Origin: Myxococcales bacterium
GTDB taxonomy: Bacteria > Myxococcota_A > UBA796 > GCA-2862545
Assembly (NCBI GenBank): GCA_019634415.1
Contig: JAHQVJ010000221.1
Span: forward strand, 49,989-113,988
DNA length: 64,000 nucleotides
Reading direction: 5' to 3'
This document shows, piece after piece, positions 15,513 to 23,431 of this stretch. Position numbers and translations under genes: made by a program. Numbering within the stretch: the stretch's first letter is position 1; each line of letters begins with the position of its first letter. The notes below the pieces were generated by a model that worked only from the letters and a program-made list of their open reading frames with translations, searched no databases and had not been told where the DNA came from.

Positions 15513-16367
15513 TCATGGCGCGAACCCCGCGGGTGGAGCGCTCCAATCTTCCGTGTGGTCGGCGCACCACTCCCACACGTTGCCGAGCATGTCGTACAGG
15601 CCCCATGGGTTGGGAGCCTTGGTCGCAACGAGCATCGTGGAGTCGACGCCAAACCAGGCCACGTCTTCGAGCTGGCCGTATCGAGCTTCGGTGGTGCCCG
15701 CACGGCAGGCGTATTCCCACTCGGCCTCTGTCGGCAGACGCCATGTCAGGCCGTCCGGCAGCCGCTCGAGGAACCCTTGGCAGTCGTCCCACGAGACCTG
15801 CTCCACCGGACGGCTCGGCCAGTCCTCGCCGTTCCGGAAGTGGCTCGGGTTCGCCCCCATCACATCGAGCCACTGCGCCTGGGTCACCGGCGTCTCTCCG
15901 AGCCAGAAGCCGCGCGAGATCCGCACGGGGTGCTGTGGCTCGTTCCCCTCGCGTTCCTCTTCGTCTTCGGGAGCGCCCATCAGGAACTCGCCAGCAGGGA
16001 TCCACCGAAGGCGGAACCCCGCCACCTCGGCGCACAAGCCGTGTTGATCCAGCGTCAGGCGTTCCGCCCACCCCACGCCAAAGCGCCTGAGCAACGCGTC
16101 CCCTGCCCGTTGCTCCCGCAGCGCATCCATCAGGATGCCCACGTCGTCTTGGTCCAACAATCCCGCCTTCCTCGGCGCGTCCCGCGCCTCGTCCCCGGCG
16201 GGATGGCTTTCAGCTCCACCTGCGGCCAAGCGAAAGCCCAGGCTCTCGACGCGGTTGCCAGGGTGAGAGGCGAGGCGACAGGCAGCGCGCACGAGGCGCG
16301 CCTGGCCGAACCAGCCGCCTCCACGGATCACACGCTCCGGGCCTGCGGTTCCAACCGGGTCGATCAT
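15513..16367 (-). CDS. FGE/SUMF1-type C-type-lectin-fold protein with swapped halves
   Basis: The 284-residue product has a formylglycine-generating-enzyme (FGE-sulfatase) domain in an odd order. The normal N-terminal and middle part is at the C-terminus: FRLRWIPAGEFLMGAPEDEEER, LGETPVTQAQWLDVM, WRLPTEAEWEYACRAGT, GLYDMLGNVWEWCADH, then it stops. The normal C-terminal part, RVIRGGGWFGQARLVRAACRLASHPGNRVESLGFRLA, is at the N-terminus right after the ATG. The linker between is charged and of unknown type. The ATG at 16367 overlaps the TGA of the preceding fragment. Either it is a genuine circular permutant or a rearranged remnant of tandem FGE genes next to selC. Catalytic activity is doubtful; many such domains are non-catalytic ligand-binding folds. 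Confidence 0.6.
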   Translation of the reverse strand: MIDPVGTAGPERVIRGGGWFGQARLVRAACRLASHPGNRVESLGFRLAAGGAESHPAGDEARDAPRKAGLLDQDDVGILMDALREQRAGDALLRRFGVGWAERLTLDQHGLCAEVAGFRLRWIPAGEFLMGAPEDEEEREGNEPQHPVRISRGFWLGETPVTQAQWLDVMGANPSHFRNGEDWPSRPVEQVSWDDCQGFLERLPDGLTWRLPTEAEWEYACRAGTTEARYGQLEDVAWFGVDSTMLVATKAPNPWGLYDMLGNVWEWCADHTEDWSAPPAGFAP

Positions 16368-16600
16368 GCGCCACCTCGCACGGCAAGTAGCGCTCTCGCC
16401 GCGGCCTCGGCGAGAGTGGTGCCTTCCGCCGACCAGCCCGAACCCCAGATCAGGAACCGAGCACCCAGCAAGCCCAGGCCCTCCCGCCGGACGCACCAGT
16501 CACCGGGCAGCAACCCCAGCAGCACGCCGCCGTGGGTGAACCGCCCCCGGTAGTCGACGTGGCAGAAGAGCGCGTTCAGCTCCGGGGCGTGCTCGTAGTC
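16364..16600 (-). pseudogene. 3' fragment of an unrecognised gene
   Basis: An open frame of 78 codons without a credible start codon runs from just after a TAG (16601-16603) to a TGA that overlaps the ATG of the FGE-like gene (GCATGA). The translation contains LNALFCHVDYRGRFTHGG, LLPGDWCVRREGLGLL and LIWGSGWSAEGTTLAEAAARALLA, with coding-like composition. I do not recognise it. It ends 17 bases from the 3' end of the MYXO-CTERM gene on the same strand, so its 5' part was probably lost at a junction around 16600-16617. Confidence 0.45.
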
Positions 16601-16616
16601 CTACGACGGCGAGCCA

Positions 16617-17723
16617 CTACCGCCGCCGCACGAACAGCAACGCGACCAATGCGATGCCCGCTGGCAGCGCCGGCGCAGGAGCATGGGAGCAGCCTCCACT
16701 GGTGACGTCGTCACAGGCGTCGCCGAAACCGTCCTCGTCTACGTCTGCCTGGCTGGAGTTGCCGGTGAACGGGCAGTTGTCTTCCCCGTTGGGCACACCA
16801 TCGTTGTCGACGTCGGTGCCATCGGTGGTGTCGCAGGCGTCCCCGAACCCATCGGCGTCGGAATCCTCCTGCATCGGATTGTCTTGGAACGGGCAGTTGT
16901 CCGACCCGTTCTCCAGGCCGTCACCGTCTACGTCGAGACCGTTGCTCGGGTCGCACACGTCGCCGAGCCCGTCGCCATCTCGGTCCTCTTGGTCCGGATT
17001 CCGATCTTCGGGACAGTTGTCGACGAGATCCGCCACACCATCCAGATCGAAGTCGGGGTCGGTGATCTCACACGTCGACGAGCACGTGTCCCCGTTGGTG
17101 AGGTTGCCGTCGTCGCACTCCTCGTGGACAGTCCGTGCCCCGTTGCCACAGCGATCGCTGCCGAGGGTCAGGGACCCGATGGCAAAGAACCCTTCCGTTG
17201 TGGCTTCGCCATCGAAGAGCCCGATGTGGATGCGCTCGATGAACTCGGGCGCCGTGACCCCCCAGAACCCCGAGGCCGGCAGCAGGTGGTTAGACGACGA
17301 GCCATCACCGTAGAAGACGCGTGCGTAGTAGGCGGGTGGACCCTCGTTGACAGAGACCTCGATGCCCACGCCGAAGACCCCGAGCCCGTCTGGCTCCGTC
17401 ACGCTTGACGTGCGAAAGGACAGCTCGAAGGATCCGTTACAACCAGCGCAGTAGGAGAGGTCCCCCTTCACGTCAGTCACGAAATTGAGATTGTCGAAGC
17501 CGGTGGTCTGGTAGTCCGTCTCTCCGAGCACCGCGCTCATCGTCGCGTCGTCTTGAAGCAAGTCGTAGCCGGGATCGCTGTAGTCATCGACCACCGTAGT
17601 CCCGAGCAGTCCCTCGAAGTCGAGCGCATCCTCATGGAGCGTCTGGGTGCTCGCGTGGGCCAGAGGACTGCCTAGGGCGAACACGACGGCCCACAGGTTG
17701 GATGTGGCAACGATGGGGCGCAT
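16617..17723 (-). CDS. Secreted TSP3-repeat protein with MYXO-CTERM-like tail
   Basis: A 368-residue secreted protein. Signal peptide MRPIVATSNLWAVVFALGSPLAHA; an N-terminal beta-rich domain of about 160 residues with a CAGC pair; a DUF4215-type Cys-rich motif CGNGARTVHEECDDGNLTNGD (about 193-213); then thrombospondin type-3 calcium repeats (DFDLDGVADLVDNCPE, DRDGDGLGDVCDP, DSDADGFGDACDT, DVDEDGFGDACDD); and a C-terminal CSHAP-hydrophobic-FVRRR MYXO-CTERM-like sorting tail. It should be exposed and anchored at the outer surface. ATG 17723 has GGAG six bases upstream. Its neighbour is the copper-monooxygenase-like lipoprotein gene, same strand, 56 bases away. Confidence 0.85.
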   Translation of the reverse strand: MRPIVATSNLWAVVFALGSPLAHASTQTLHEDALDFEGLLGTTVVDDYSDPGYDLLQDDATMSAVLGETDYQTTGFDNLNFVTDVKGDLSYCAGCNGSFELSFRTSSVTEPDGLGVFGVGIEVSVNEGPPAYYARVFYGDGSSSNHLLPASGFWGVTAPEFIERIHIGLFDGEATTEGFFAIGSLTLGSDRCGNGARTVHEECDDGNLTNGDTCSSTCEITDPDFDLDGVADLVDNCPEDRNPDQEDRDGDGLGDVCDPSNGLDVDGDGLENGSDNCPFQDNPMQEDSDADGFGDACDTTDGTDVDNDGVPNGEDNCPFTGNSSQADVDEDGFGDACDDVTSGGCSHAPAPALPAGIALVALLFVRRR

Positions 17724-17779
17724 GATGGTCTCCGGGGAGCGTCTGGATTCTACAGCCCGAGACGGCTACGACTAAGGCC

Positions 17780-18970
17780 TTAGAAGACCGACGCGCACTG
17801 GACGGCTGCCTCGGCAGGCGTGACCACCATGAAGTTGAAGCACATCTCGTCGGACGTACCCAGGCCGGCCCACACCGTTCGATCGGTGGGATTGACGTAG
17901 CCACATGTCAGGTCCAGCACATCCCCCGCCCGAACCTGCAGCGGGGTGTCGTACCAGAACTGGGACTCGAAGAACCATCCCGACAGGTCGATCAGATTGT
18001 CCGTCTCCCCCGAGGGACGCTGGATGTTGACCTCCAAGGTGGAGCCGATCTCGTGCATGTGCGGCATCGAGGCCACCACCTCGAAGTCCCTGGACACGGT
18101 GCAGTCCATCTCGGCCGTGGACTCACTGTTCGGCGGAACGCGGATAAGCCAGGTGGAAGGAGCCATGACGGCGTACTCTCTCCCCTCTGGCGGGCCCACC
18201 CAGAGCCGCACGCCGCTGCTGTCCACGGCGTCTGGCACGCCTGCACCATTGTTGTAGTGGATCTCCAAGATCAGCTCATCATCCGGCTCGAGCACGATCC
18301 CACCGTCCTCCATCTGGATGGCTTGCGTGCCCGGCGCCCAGGTGTACAGAAACGGCAGCCCGATGGGACCTCGCGTCAGCGTCATGTGGTGCAGCACGCG
18401 GCTGTCGTCGATCAGGGGCTCGATGCGACGAATGAACATGCGCTCTGTGGTGAGGTTGGTGAAGGAAAAATCCCGATAGTCGTCGAGCACGCTGGGACCG
18501 ATCTCCTCCTTGTCGGCCGTGACGTCGACGGGGATCGTGTTGGCTGGTGGCGTGGCGCCAGCCACCCACACCTCTCGGTTGGTGAGCAGCCCATCGGGAG
18601 GATCGGGATGCACTGCACCGCAAGACGCCCAGCCCACGAGGGTGTCGAGCTCGGTGTGGCTCAATGCGGGAGAGGTCTGAGGGGGCATCGAGCCCTCGAG
18701 CAACTCGTCGAGCATCGCATCGACCTTGCGGTCCCCCTCGATGCCCGCAACGATGTCGCCATGGTCCACGATGGGGTACGGGGCGCCGAACTGCGGCGTG
18801 GCCCCGTGACACGATCCGCACTTGTCTTGCAAGATCGGTGCGATGTTGGCGTCGAAGACGGAGCCGATGGGCACACACTCCGCAGAGGGGGTGGAGGGAC
18901 TGGGCTTGGTTGGGGTGGTGTCTTCACCAGGGCCCGAGCAGCCCAACATCCACCCCATGACGATCAGCAT
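17780..18970 (-). CDS. Lipoprotein with CxxCH motif and copper type II monooxygenase fold
   Basis: A 396-residue lipoprotein (MLIVMGWMLGC lipobox). Residues 35-120 resemble a cytochrome c-like domain with one CGSCH site (51-55). The rest has the peptidylglycine/dopamine monooxygenase two-domain fold: HH at 194-195 (VLHHMTL), H238 (LEIHYNN), H304 and H306 (MPHMHEIG), and M376 (SDEMCFNF), which line up with the known CuH and CuM ligands. The enzymes of this family hydroxylate C-H bonds with copper, O2 and a reductant. A built-in haem could feed electrons; that is inference. Start has GAGGAGG upstream. It lies next to the MYXO-CTERM protein gene. Confidence 0.82.
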   Translation of the reverse strand: MLIVMGWMLGCSGPGEDTTPTKPSPSTPSAECVPIGSVFDANIAPILQDKCGSCHGATPQFGAPYPIVDHGDIVAGIEGDRKVDAMLDELLEGSMPPQTSPALSHTELDTLVGWASCGAVHPDPPDGLLTNREVWVAGATPPANTIPVDVTADKEEIGPSVLDDYRDFSFTNLTTERMFIRRIEPLIDDSRVLHHMTLTRGPIGLPFLYTWAPGTQAIQMEDGGIVLEPDDELILEIHYNNGAGVPDAVDSSGVRLWVGPPEGREYAVMAPSTWLIRVPPNSESTAEMDCTVSRDFEVVASMPHMHEIGSTLEVNIQRPSGETDNLIDLSGWFFESQFWYDTPLQVRAGDVLDLTCGYVNPTDRTVWAGLGTSDEMCFNFMVVTPAEAAVQCASVF

Positions 18971-19196
18971 GCGTCCTCCTCACACCACGCCATGCTAACG
19001 GAAACGCCGAGGCATCAACGGCGTCAAGGTGCCGCCCAGCTGACCCACGGTGGTTCGACTGCGGAGCCGGCGCCCTTGCTGCTGTTGCCGTTCGTTTCGT
19101 CCTGGCCGGCAGGTCCTTCTGGGCGTGTGGGGCGGTCATGAAGCGAGTGGGGGTTCCGAGATCAAGACCACCGAGGTGAGCGCGACGCAGAGCCAA

Positions 19197-19235
19197 CTGA
19201 TCGCGACAATCAACGGGGTTGATTGTCGCGATCAG
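19197..19235. repeat. 18-bp perfect inverted repeat with 3-base loop
   Basis: CTGATCGCGACAATCAAC, loop GGG, then its exact complement GTTGATTGTCGCGATCAG. With a three-base bulge the stem extends five more pairs (AGAGC/GCTCT). It overlaps the last codons and stop of the MazG-like gene on the minus strand. No T-tract follows on either strand, so it is not a textbook rho-independent terminator; it could still stop or protect mRNA, or be a protein-binding site. Confidence 0.75.
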
Positions 19236-19605
19236 GCTCTGGTTTGTCCGGCTGGTGTGCAGGTTGCTCAGGCACCTGGAGACGCACGGGAGACGAAATC
19301 CGGACGCTCACCTCGTTGAACTTGGCCACCGTGGCCATCGCCAAGTCGACGCCAGCTCGAGCAGCCAGCAGGTCGAGGTAGCAGACAACGTCGGCGAACT
19401 CCTTCGCCAGCTCCTCTCGCACCTCGCCCAACGTGCAGTCGCCCCGCTCGACCTTCTTGATCAGGTTCGCGGCCTCGCCAAGCTCGCCGAGGCACGCATT
19501 GCTCCACTGCGCGAGACCCCACTCCCGCAGGCCTCCGTGCCCGAACTCGGACACCCGCGCCAAGTTGGCCCGTCGCAGCTCGGCAAAGGTCAGTTGGTCG
19601 CCCAC
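19210..19605 (-). CDS. MazG-like nucleotide pyrophosphohydrolase
   Basis: A 131-residue all-helical MazG-type protein. The Mg-binding E-x-x-E and E-x-x-D motifs are visible: CLGELGEAANLIKKVERGD (about 37-55) and LAKEFADVVCYLDLLAARAGVDL (about 66-88). MazG-like enzymes hydrolyse (d)NTPs to NMP and pyrophosphate for house cleaning or phage/stress response. The GTG at 19605 follows GGAGGAG and begins the fold correctly. The C-terminal tail (QPAHQPDKPEPDRDNQPR) is low complexity and its last codons are the left arm of the strong palindrome. No toxin partner is adjacent. Isolated from neighbours on both sides. Confidence 0.82.
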   Translation of the reverse strand: MGDQLTFAELRRANLARVSEFGHGGLREWGLAQWSNACLGELGEAANLIKKVERGDCTLGEVREELAKEFADVVCYLDLLAARAGVDLAMATVAKFNEVSVRISSPVRLQVPEQPAHQPDKPEPDRDNQPR

Positions 19606-20125
19606 CGCTCCTCCCCGCCACGCGCTCGCGCGGCCAGCTCATCTCCCCTCAGCGCGCAGCCGCTCGGGCTGGACAGGGTGTCGTGGCTGCCCCTCGGAGT
19701 CAACACGACGCCTACAGTCGGTCCAGCTCGCAAGTGAGCACCGCATCCTCGTAGTGATCAGACCACGGCGTCAGGTCTCCCTCCAGGATGCCACCGTCCA
19801 CGAACCCGGTGAGCTGGAGGAAGTTCCCCTGCTTGGCCGTGGCGAACACCAGCTGGTGCTGGGGGCCGCCCGCCCCCCCCGTCAAGAGACAAGAAGTCTC
19901 CCGCAGTTGGTGTGCGACTCGCTCGGCTCGCGCCAGTGGCGAGCAAGGCGCACCCTGCACGCACGACCCGTGCCGGAGCGTTCAGCCAGCGAACAACGAC
20001 GACCGCAACGACCGCAGTGCGCCTCGTAGCACCTTCTGACCGCAGTCTCGTGGATGGCATCGCGGTTGCAGTGCGAGAGCCCAGGAGGGAACCAACTCTC
20101 CGCACACAATCCATGGAGCTCATCG
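19606..20125. other. 520-base gap without a certain gene
   Basis: I see no well-supported gene here. A minus-strand frame from GTG 19960 to 19712 (82 codons) ends in a protein-like stretch (HQLVFATAKQGNFLQLTGFVDGG) but has no ribosome binding site and begins weakly. Just inside it is a run of eight C (19873-19880), and another minus frame stops at 19882 beside that run, so a frameshifted or decayed gene with its 3' end at 19712 is possible. Composition is otherwise unremarkable. Confidence 0.35.
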
Positions 20126-20584
20126 ATGACCTTTCTCGCCATGACACTCGCGGCCAGTCACGCGAGCGTCCCCAGCAGCGTTCAGCTCCTCGATCCCCAG
20201 TCGACCCCTGTGCTCACCGCCCGGGATCATACCAGTGACCATGAACCACTCCCCTTCGCCGTCCGTGCCATCGGACCCGTCGACGTCGGCGTAGAAGTGC
20301 CACACGGGACCACGATCCTGGGCTGGGAGTGCGCAGCAGATCTGTGCGAGACGGCCCTCGACGTCGAGGAGTCTTGCGAGACCTCGTTCGACGTCGACGA
20401 CCCTGACGGAAATCCACTCGGCACGGTCGCGGTGAGCATTCACCTCGTGGGTCCCACCGATGGCTCCTGCGCGAACTGCACCGTGGACGACCTGTGGGCG
20501 GAGCGCGAGGAGTCGGAGCCAGCGGCAGATGCCAACGAGCTGATCGCGGCTTGTCGTCTCTTGGTTCAGCCACAGGGACGGTAG
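20126..20584 (+). CDS. Secreted protein of unknown function
   Basis: A 152-residue product with a plausible signal peptide (MTFLAMTLAASHASVP) and an acidic mature domain. Cysteines appear in pairs: WECAADLCE, ESCETSF, SCANC, and AACR near the end. These may form two disulfides. No family recognised. ATG 20126 is preferred over the track start because GGAG is eight bases upstream and it places the signal correctly. It faces the glutamine synthetase gene, stop to stop, with only six bases between. Confidence 0.65.
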   Translation: MTFLAMTLAASHASVPSSVQLLDPQSTPVLTARDHTSDHEPLPFAVRAIGPVDVGVEVPHGTTILGWECAADLCETALDVEESCETSFDVDDPDGNPLGTVAVSIHLVGPTDGSCANCTVDDLWAEREESEPAADANELIAACRLLVQPQGR

Positions 20585-20590
20585 GTCGGC

Positions 20591-21583
20591 TCAGCCGCAG
20601 ACCGTCTCGATCAGCAGACGCGTGACCACGTACGGGTCCACGTTGGCGCACGGGCGACGGTCCTCGAAGTAGCCGCAGCCCTCCGCCACCGTGGACGGTG
20701 GGATCCGCACCGACGCGCCCCGATCCGAGTCGCCGTACCGGAACTCGCGGAAGGAGCAGGTCTCGTGCGTACCCGTGAGACGCTGCTCGATGCCCTCGCC
20801 GTAGTGCGCAATGTGATGGGCGTGCCGCTCCTGCAGCCTCTCGATGGCGACATGGATGGCGCGGATCCCACCTGGTGCACGCATGGCGGCGGTGGAGAAG
20901 TTGGTGTGCGCCCCCGCGCCGTTCCAGTCACCGCGCACCGGCTTCGGATGCAGCGTCATGCTGGTCTGGTGGGCCTCGCCGATTCGATACAGCAAGTACC
21001 GCGCCATCACGAGGTGATCGGCCACCTCCAGCGGCCCGGCCGTGCCCACCTGGAACTCCCACTGACCCGGCATCACCTCGGCGTTGATGCCGTAGATCGA
21101 CAACCCCGCCGCAATGCAGGCGTCCAGGTGGGCCTCGGCGATCGACCGTCCGAACACCTCGTCGGCGCCCACCCCGCAGTAGAACGGCCCCTGAGGAGCC
21201 GGATAGCCTCCCTCGGGCCACCCGAGCGGCCGGCTCTCGCGGAACATCGTGTATTCCTGCTCGATCCCGAACCAGGGCACCTGATCCTGATGCCGGGCAG
21301 CCACCTCCCGGAGGTGTACCCGCTGGTTGGATGCATGGGGCGAGCCATCGACGTTCATGACCTCGCACAGCACGAGCTTGTGCGGCCCGCCGCGCAGCGG
21401 GTCGGCACACACGAACACCGGCTCCAACAGACAATCCGAGGCGTGCCCCTCGGCCTGCTGCGTGGAGGAGCCGTCGAAGCCCCAGGTGGGCAGCTCGGCA
21501 CCCGGTGCCAGCACCCGCGTCTTCGACCTCAGGGTCTGGGTGGGCTTCGTCCCGTCCACCCAGATGTACTCTGCCTTGACCAT
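20591..21583 (-). CDS. Type II glutamine synthetase
   Basis: A 330-residue glutamine synthetase of the GSII (eukaryotic-like, glnII) class, which joins ammonia to glutamate with ATP in the cytoplasm. Family landmarks: YIWVDGTKPTQTLRSKTR at the start, the beta-grasp WGFDGSSTQQAEGHASDCLLEP, the catalytic GIEQEYTM, NAEVMPGQWEFQVG, the ATP/glutamate loops DWNGAGAHTNFSTAAMR, and the C-terminal RGASVRIPPSTV and GYFEDRRPCANVDPY. The length is typical for GSII, shorter than GSI. Start ATG 21583 follows GAGGAG. GSII in proteobacteria usually accompanies a GSI elsewhere and is not adenylylated; regulation cannot be seen here. Confidence 0.93.
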   Translation of the reverse strand: MVKAEYIWVDGTKPTQTLRSKTRVLAPGAELPTWGFDGSSTQQAEGHASDCLLEPVFVCADPLRGGPHKLVLCEVMNVDGSPHASNQRVHLREVAARHQDQVPWFGIEQEYTMFRESRPLGWPEGGYPAPQGPFYCGVGADEVFGRSIAEAHLDACIAAGLSIYGINAEVMPGQWEFQVGTAGPLEVADHLVMARYLLYRIGEAHQTSMTLHPKPVRGDWNGAGAHTNFSTAAMRAPGGIRAIHVAIERLQERHAHHIAHYGEGIEQRLTGTHETCSFREFRYGDSDRGASVRIPPSTVAEGCGYFEDRRPCANVDPYVVTRLLIETVCG

Positions 21584-21769
21584 CGCTACTCCTCGGTTGC
21601 ACCGGTCCCGCGCTGGCCCCTAGCGAGAACCGTGCCGACCCCAAACGTCAGCTCCGACCGTCCATCCACCCGCACATCCTACGGCAGCGTGGGAGACTGT
21701 CCGCAGCGAGCCGCATGCCGTGGCGACGGCATCACACGAGGAACAGCCTCCTATCGGCCGAATTGTTCA

Positions 21770-21827
21770 ATCCTACGCACGAGTAGGCCGACAGCCCCGA
21801 TCCTACATCTTCGTAGGATCCGGACAG
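21770..21827. repeat. Two tandem hairpin units sharing a CCTAC/GTAGG stem
   Basis: Two adjacent copies of an imperfect unit: ATCCTAC-GCACGA-GTAGG-CCGACAG and ATCCTAC-ATCTTC-GTAGGAT-CCGGACAG. Each forms a stem (five and eight pairs) with a six-base loop, and the trailing sequence is also shared, so this is a duplicated element rather than chance hairpins. They lie 6 bases past the 3' end of the lipase gene. No T-tract follows, so simple termination is uncertain. Confidence 0.7.
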
Positions 21828-21832
21828 TGAAC

Positions 21833-22726
21833 TCACTGCACCAAGCTGTGCTGCTCGCTGACCGTGTCGTCGCGCAGCTCGAAGTGGCCCAGGCTCGACA
21901 CCACCTCCGTGTCTTGCCCTGGGATGCGAGAGGTGTACGTGCCGTAGACCAGATTGCCGTAGCCGATGATCCCGTCCGACGTGGACCAGATGGACGCCAC
22001 CTGAGCGCCCTCGTACCCCACCTGGTCGTTGAGGTCGTCGAGGAAGTCCGAGACCCCGAAGGGCCCCAGGCCCCACCACAGATACCCGGGGTACAGGCCG
22101 TTCGTGGCACCGCAGGTGGGGGTCGTGGCCCCCGTCAGGTAGCAGTTCACCAGGCCCTGGTTCGCCCCTGCGATCCCCACGAACGCATCGATCTCCTGGG
22201 TCAGGGGAGCGCCGAGATCGTATGCCCCGCCGTCCAGTGCGTCGTGGGCGGAGCCGCCGAGGATGGCCTTGCGCGCCAAGGTCACCCCCATGGAGTGCGA
22301 CACCACGTCGATGTGGTCGGCACCAGTGTAGTCGAGCACCGCCTCGAGGAAAGCTCGCAGGCCCGTCAGGTGCTCCCGCGAGTGGTACTGCAGCGGAATG
22401 CCCGCGGTCGTAGCGGGTCCCCACGTCGTGGCGTACAGCTCCGCCGACGTGTAGCCCTGCGCCAGGAAGTGATCGATGGACGGCTCCCAGCTCGCCGCTG
22501 AGTCGCCGTTGCCGTGAACGAAGACCACGGGATGCCGGGTGACCGGATCGGATGCGGACACCCGACCACCGAAGCTGCCATCCACCAGCTCCGTCCGCGC
22601 GAAGTCGAAGCCACCGTAGCCGTTGTCGTCGAGCCATCCGTCGAAGTGAGCCGTGAGACCCCCAGCGAAGGCAGGTGCAGACATGGTCATCGACGACCAC
22701 ATCGCAAGAGTTGACATCCGAATCAT
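21833..22726 (-). CDS. Secreted lipase (class 2 alpha/beta hydrolase)
   Basis: A 297-residue secreted alpha/beta-hydrolase. The signal MIRMSTLAMWSSMTMSAPAFA is followed by HPVVFVHGNGDSAASW (oxyanion HG) near residue 66-80, and the nucleophile elbow in VVSHSMG near 142-148. The acid and His are probably in WSTSDGIIGYGN and SLGHFELR near the end. The pattern fits the bacterial lipase-2 family (esterase/triacylglycerol lipase). GGAGG lies six bases before ATG 22726. Six bases from its 3' end are two tandem hairpins. No chaperone (Lif) or secretion gene is close. Confidence 0.85.
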   Translation of the reverse strand: MIRMSTLAMWSSMTMSAPAFAGGLTAHFDGWLDDNGYGGFDFARTELVDGSFGGRVSASDPVTRHPVVFVHGNGDSAASWEPSIDHFLAQGYTSAELYATTWGPATTAGIPLQYHSREHLTGLRAFLEAVLDYTGADHIDVVSHSMGVTLARKAILGGSAHDALDGGAYDLGAPLTQEIDAFVGIAGANQGLVNCYLTGATTPTCGATNGLYPGYLWWGLGPFGVSDFLDDLNDQVGYEGAQVASIWSTSDGIIGYGNLVYGTYTSRIPGQDTEVVSSLGHFELRDDTVSEQHSLVQ

Positions 22727-22829
22727 GTTTCACCTCCGCAGTCAGTGAAGCACGATTGCCGCGAACGCACAACAGCAAGCCCTTGGCTTGGGCATGTCCG
22801 CTGCCTGAAGGGCCGGCAGTACGCATTCC

Positions 22830-23312
22830 TCACAAGGCGCCACCCAGACTGACCCGGACGGACGGCCCTGCCAGATCCACGCCCACCTCGACGCCATAGT
22901 GGAGCTTGCCCGACGTCTTGTCAGCGCCGATGGACAAGCCACCGTCCACATAGGGGAACCCCACCACGCTGCACTCAAAGATGCAGAGATCAGCCACCGT
23001 GACACCGGCAGCGATGTGGGGCGCGATGTACGGACCGTTCGTGCTGTTCGCACCGGGGTAGATGCGAAACTGCTCTCGTACGAACCCACCCCCCAGCAGC
23101 ACATCACCATCCCCCACTCCTGTGGGGATGGAGGCACCGAGCGACGTCACGAAGACACTGCGGTCACCGCGACGTCGGCCGAAGCTGACGGTGGGACGGG
23201 CCATGGCCTGGGTCGTGATCCAGTTCCAGCGGACGTCCGGCGCCACATCCACGAACGAGAGATCAGCCGCCTGGGCCGGTCCGGACAGGGCGACGAGGGC
23301 GATGTGCAACAC
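22830..23312 (-). CDS. Secreted beta-rich protein of unknown function
   Basis: A 160-residue exported protein: signal MLHIALVALSGPAQA, then short amphipathic beta-strand-like stretches with Gly turns (VFVTSLGASIPTGVGDGDVLLGGGFVREQF, YVDGGLSIGADKTSGKLHYGVEVGVDL). Two cysteines (LCIFECSVVG) could pair. This looks like a small outer-membrane barrel or periplasmic beta-sandwich but I do not recognise a family. The GTG at 23312 is used since GGAGG is five bases upstream and starts the signal; the track ATG at 23339 has no site. It stands 104 bases upstream of the lipase gene on the same strand. Confidence 0.65.
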   Translation of the reverse strand: MLHIALVALSGPAQAADLSFVDVAPDVRWNWITTQAMARPTVSFGRRRGDRSVFVTSLGASIPTGVGDGDVLLGGGFVREQFRIYPGANSTNGPYIAPHIAAGVTVADLCIFECSVVGFPYVDGGLSIGADKTSGKLHYGVEVGVDLAGPSVRVSLGGAL

Positions 23313-23431
23313 GGAACCTCCACGGTCCACGAAGCACATCCCGTGCCGGCGATATCCGAGGATCCACCATTGCCGTGGTCATCGCCCGGCCCCAGGAGTC
23401 GCCGATCGTGGTCACCCCTGCCCAAGGGCGG

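Noticed and set aside
19197-19235. Rho-independent terminator for the MazG-like gene
   Set aside because: Strong stem but no T-tract after it on either strand.
19712-19960. Minus-strand 82-residue ORF
   Set aside because: No ribosome binding site and only the C-terminal half reads like protein; kept only as a note on the gap.
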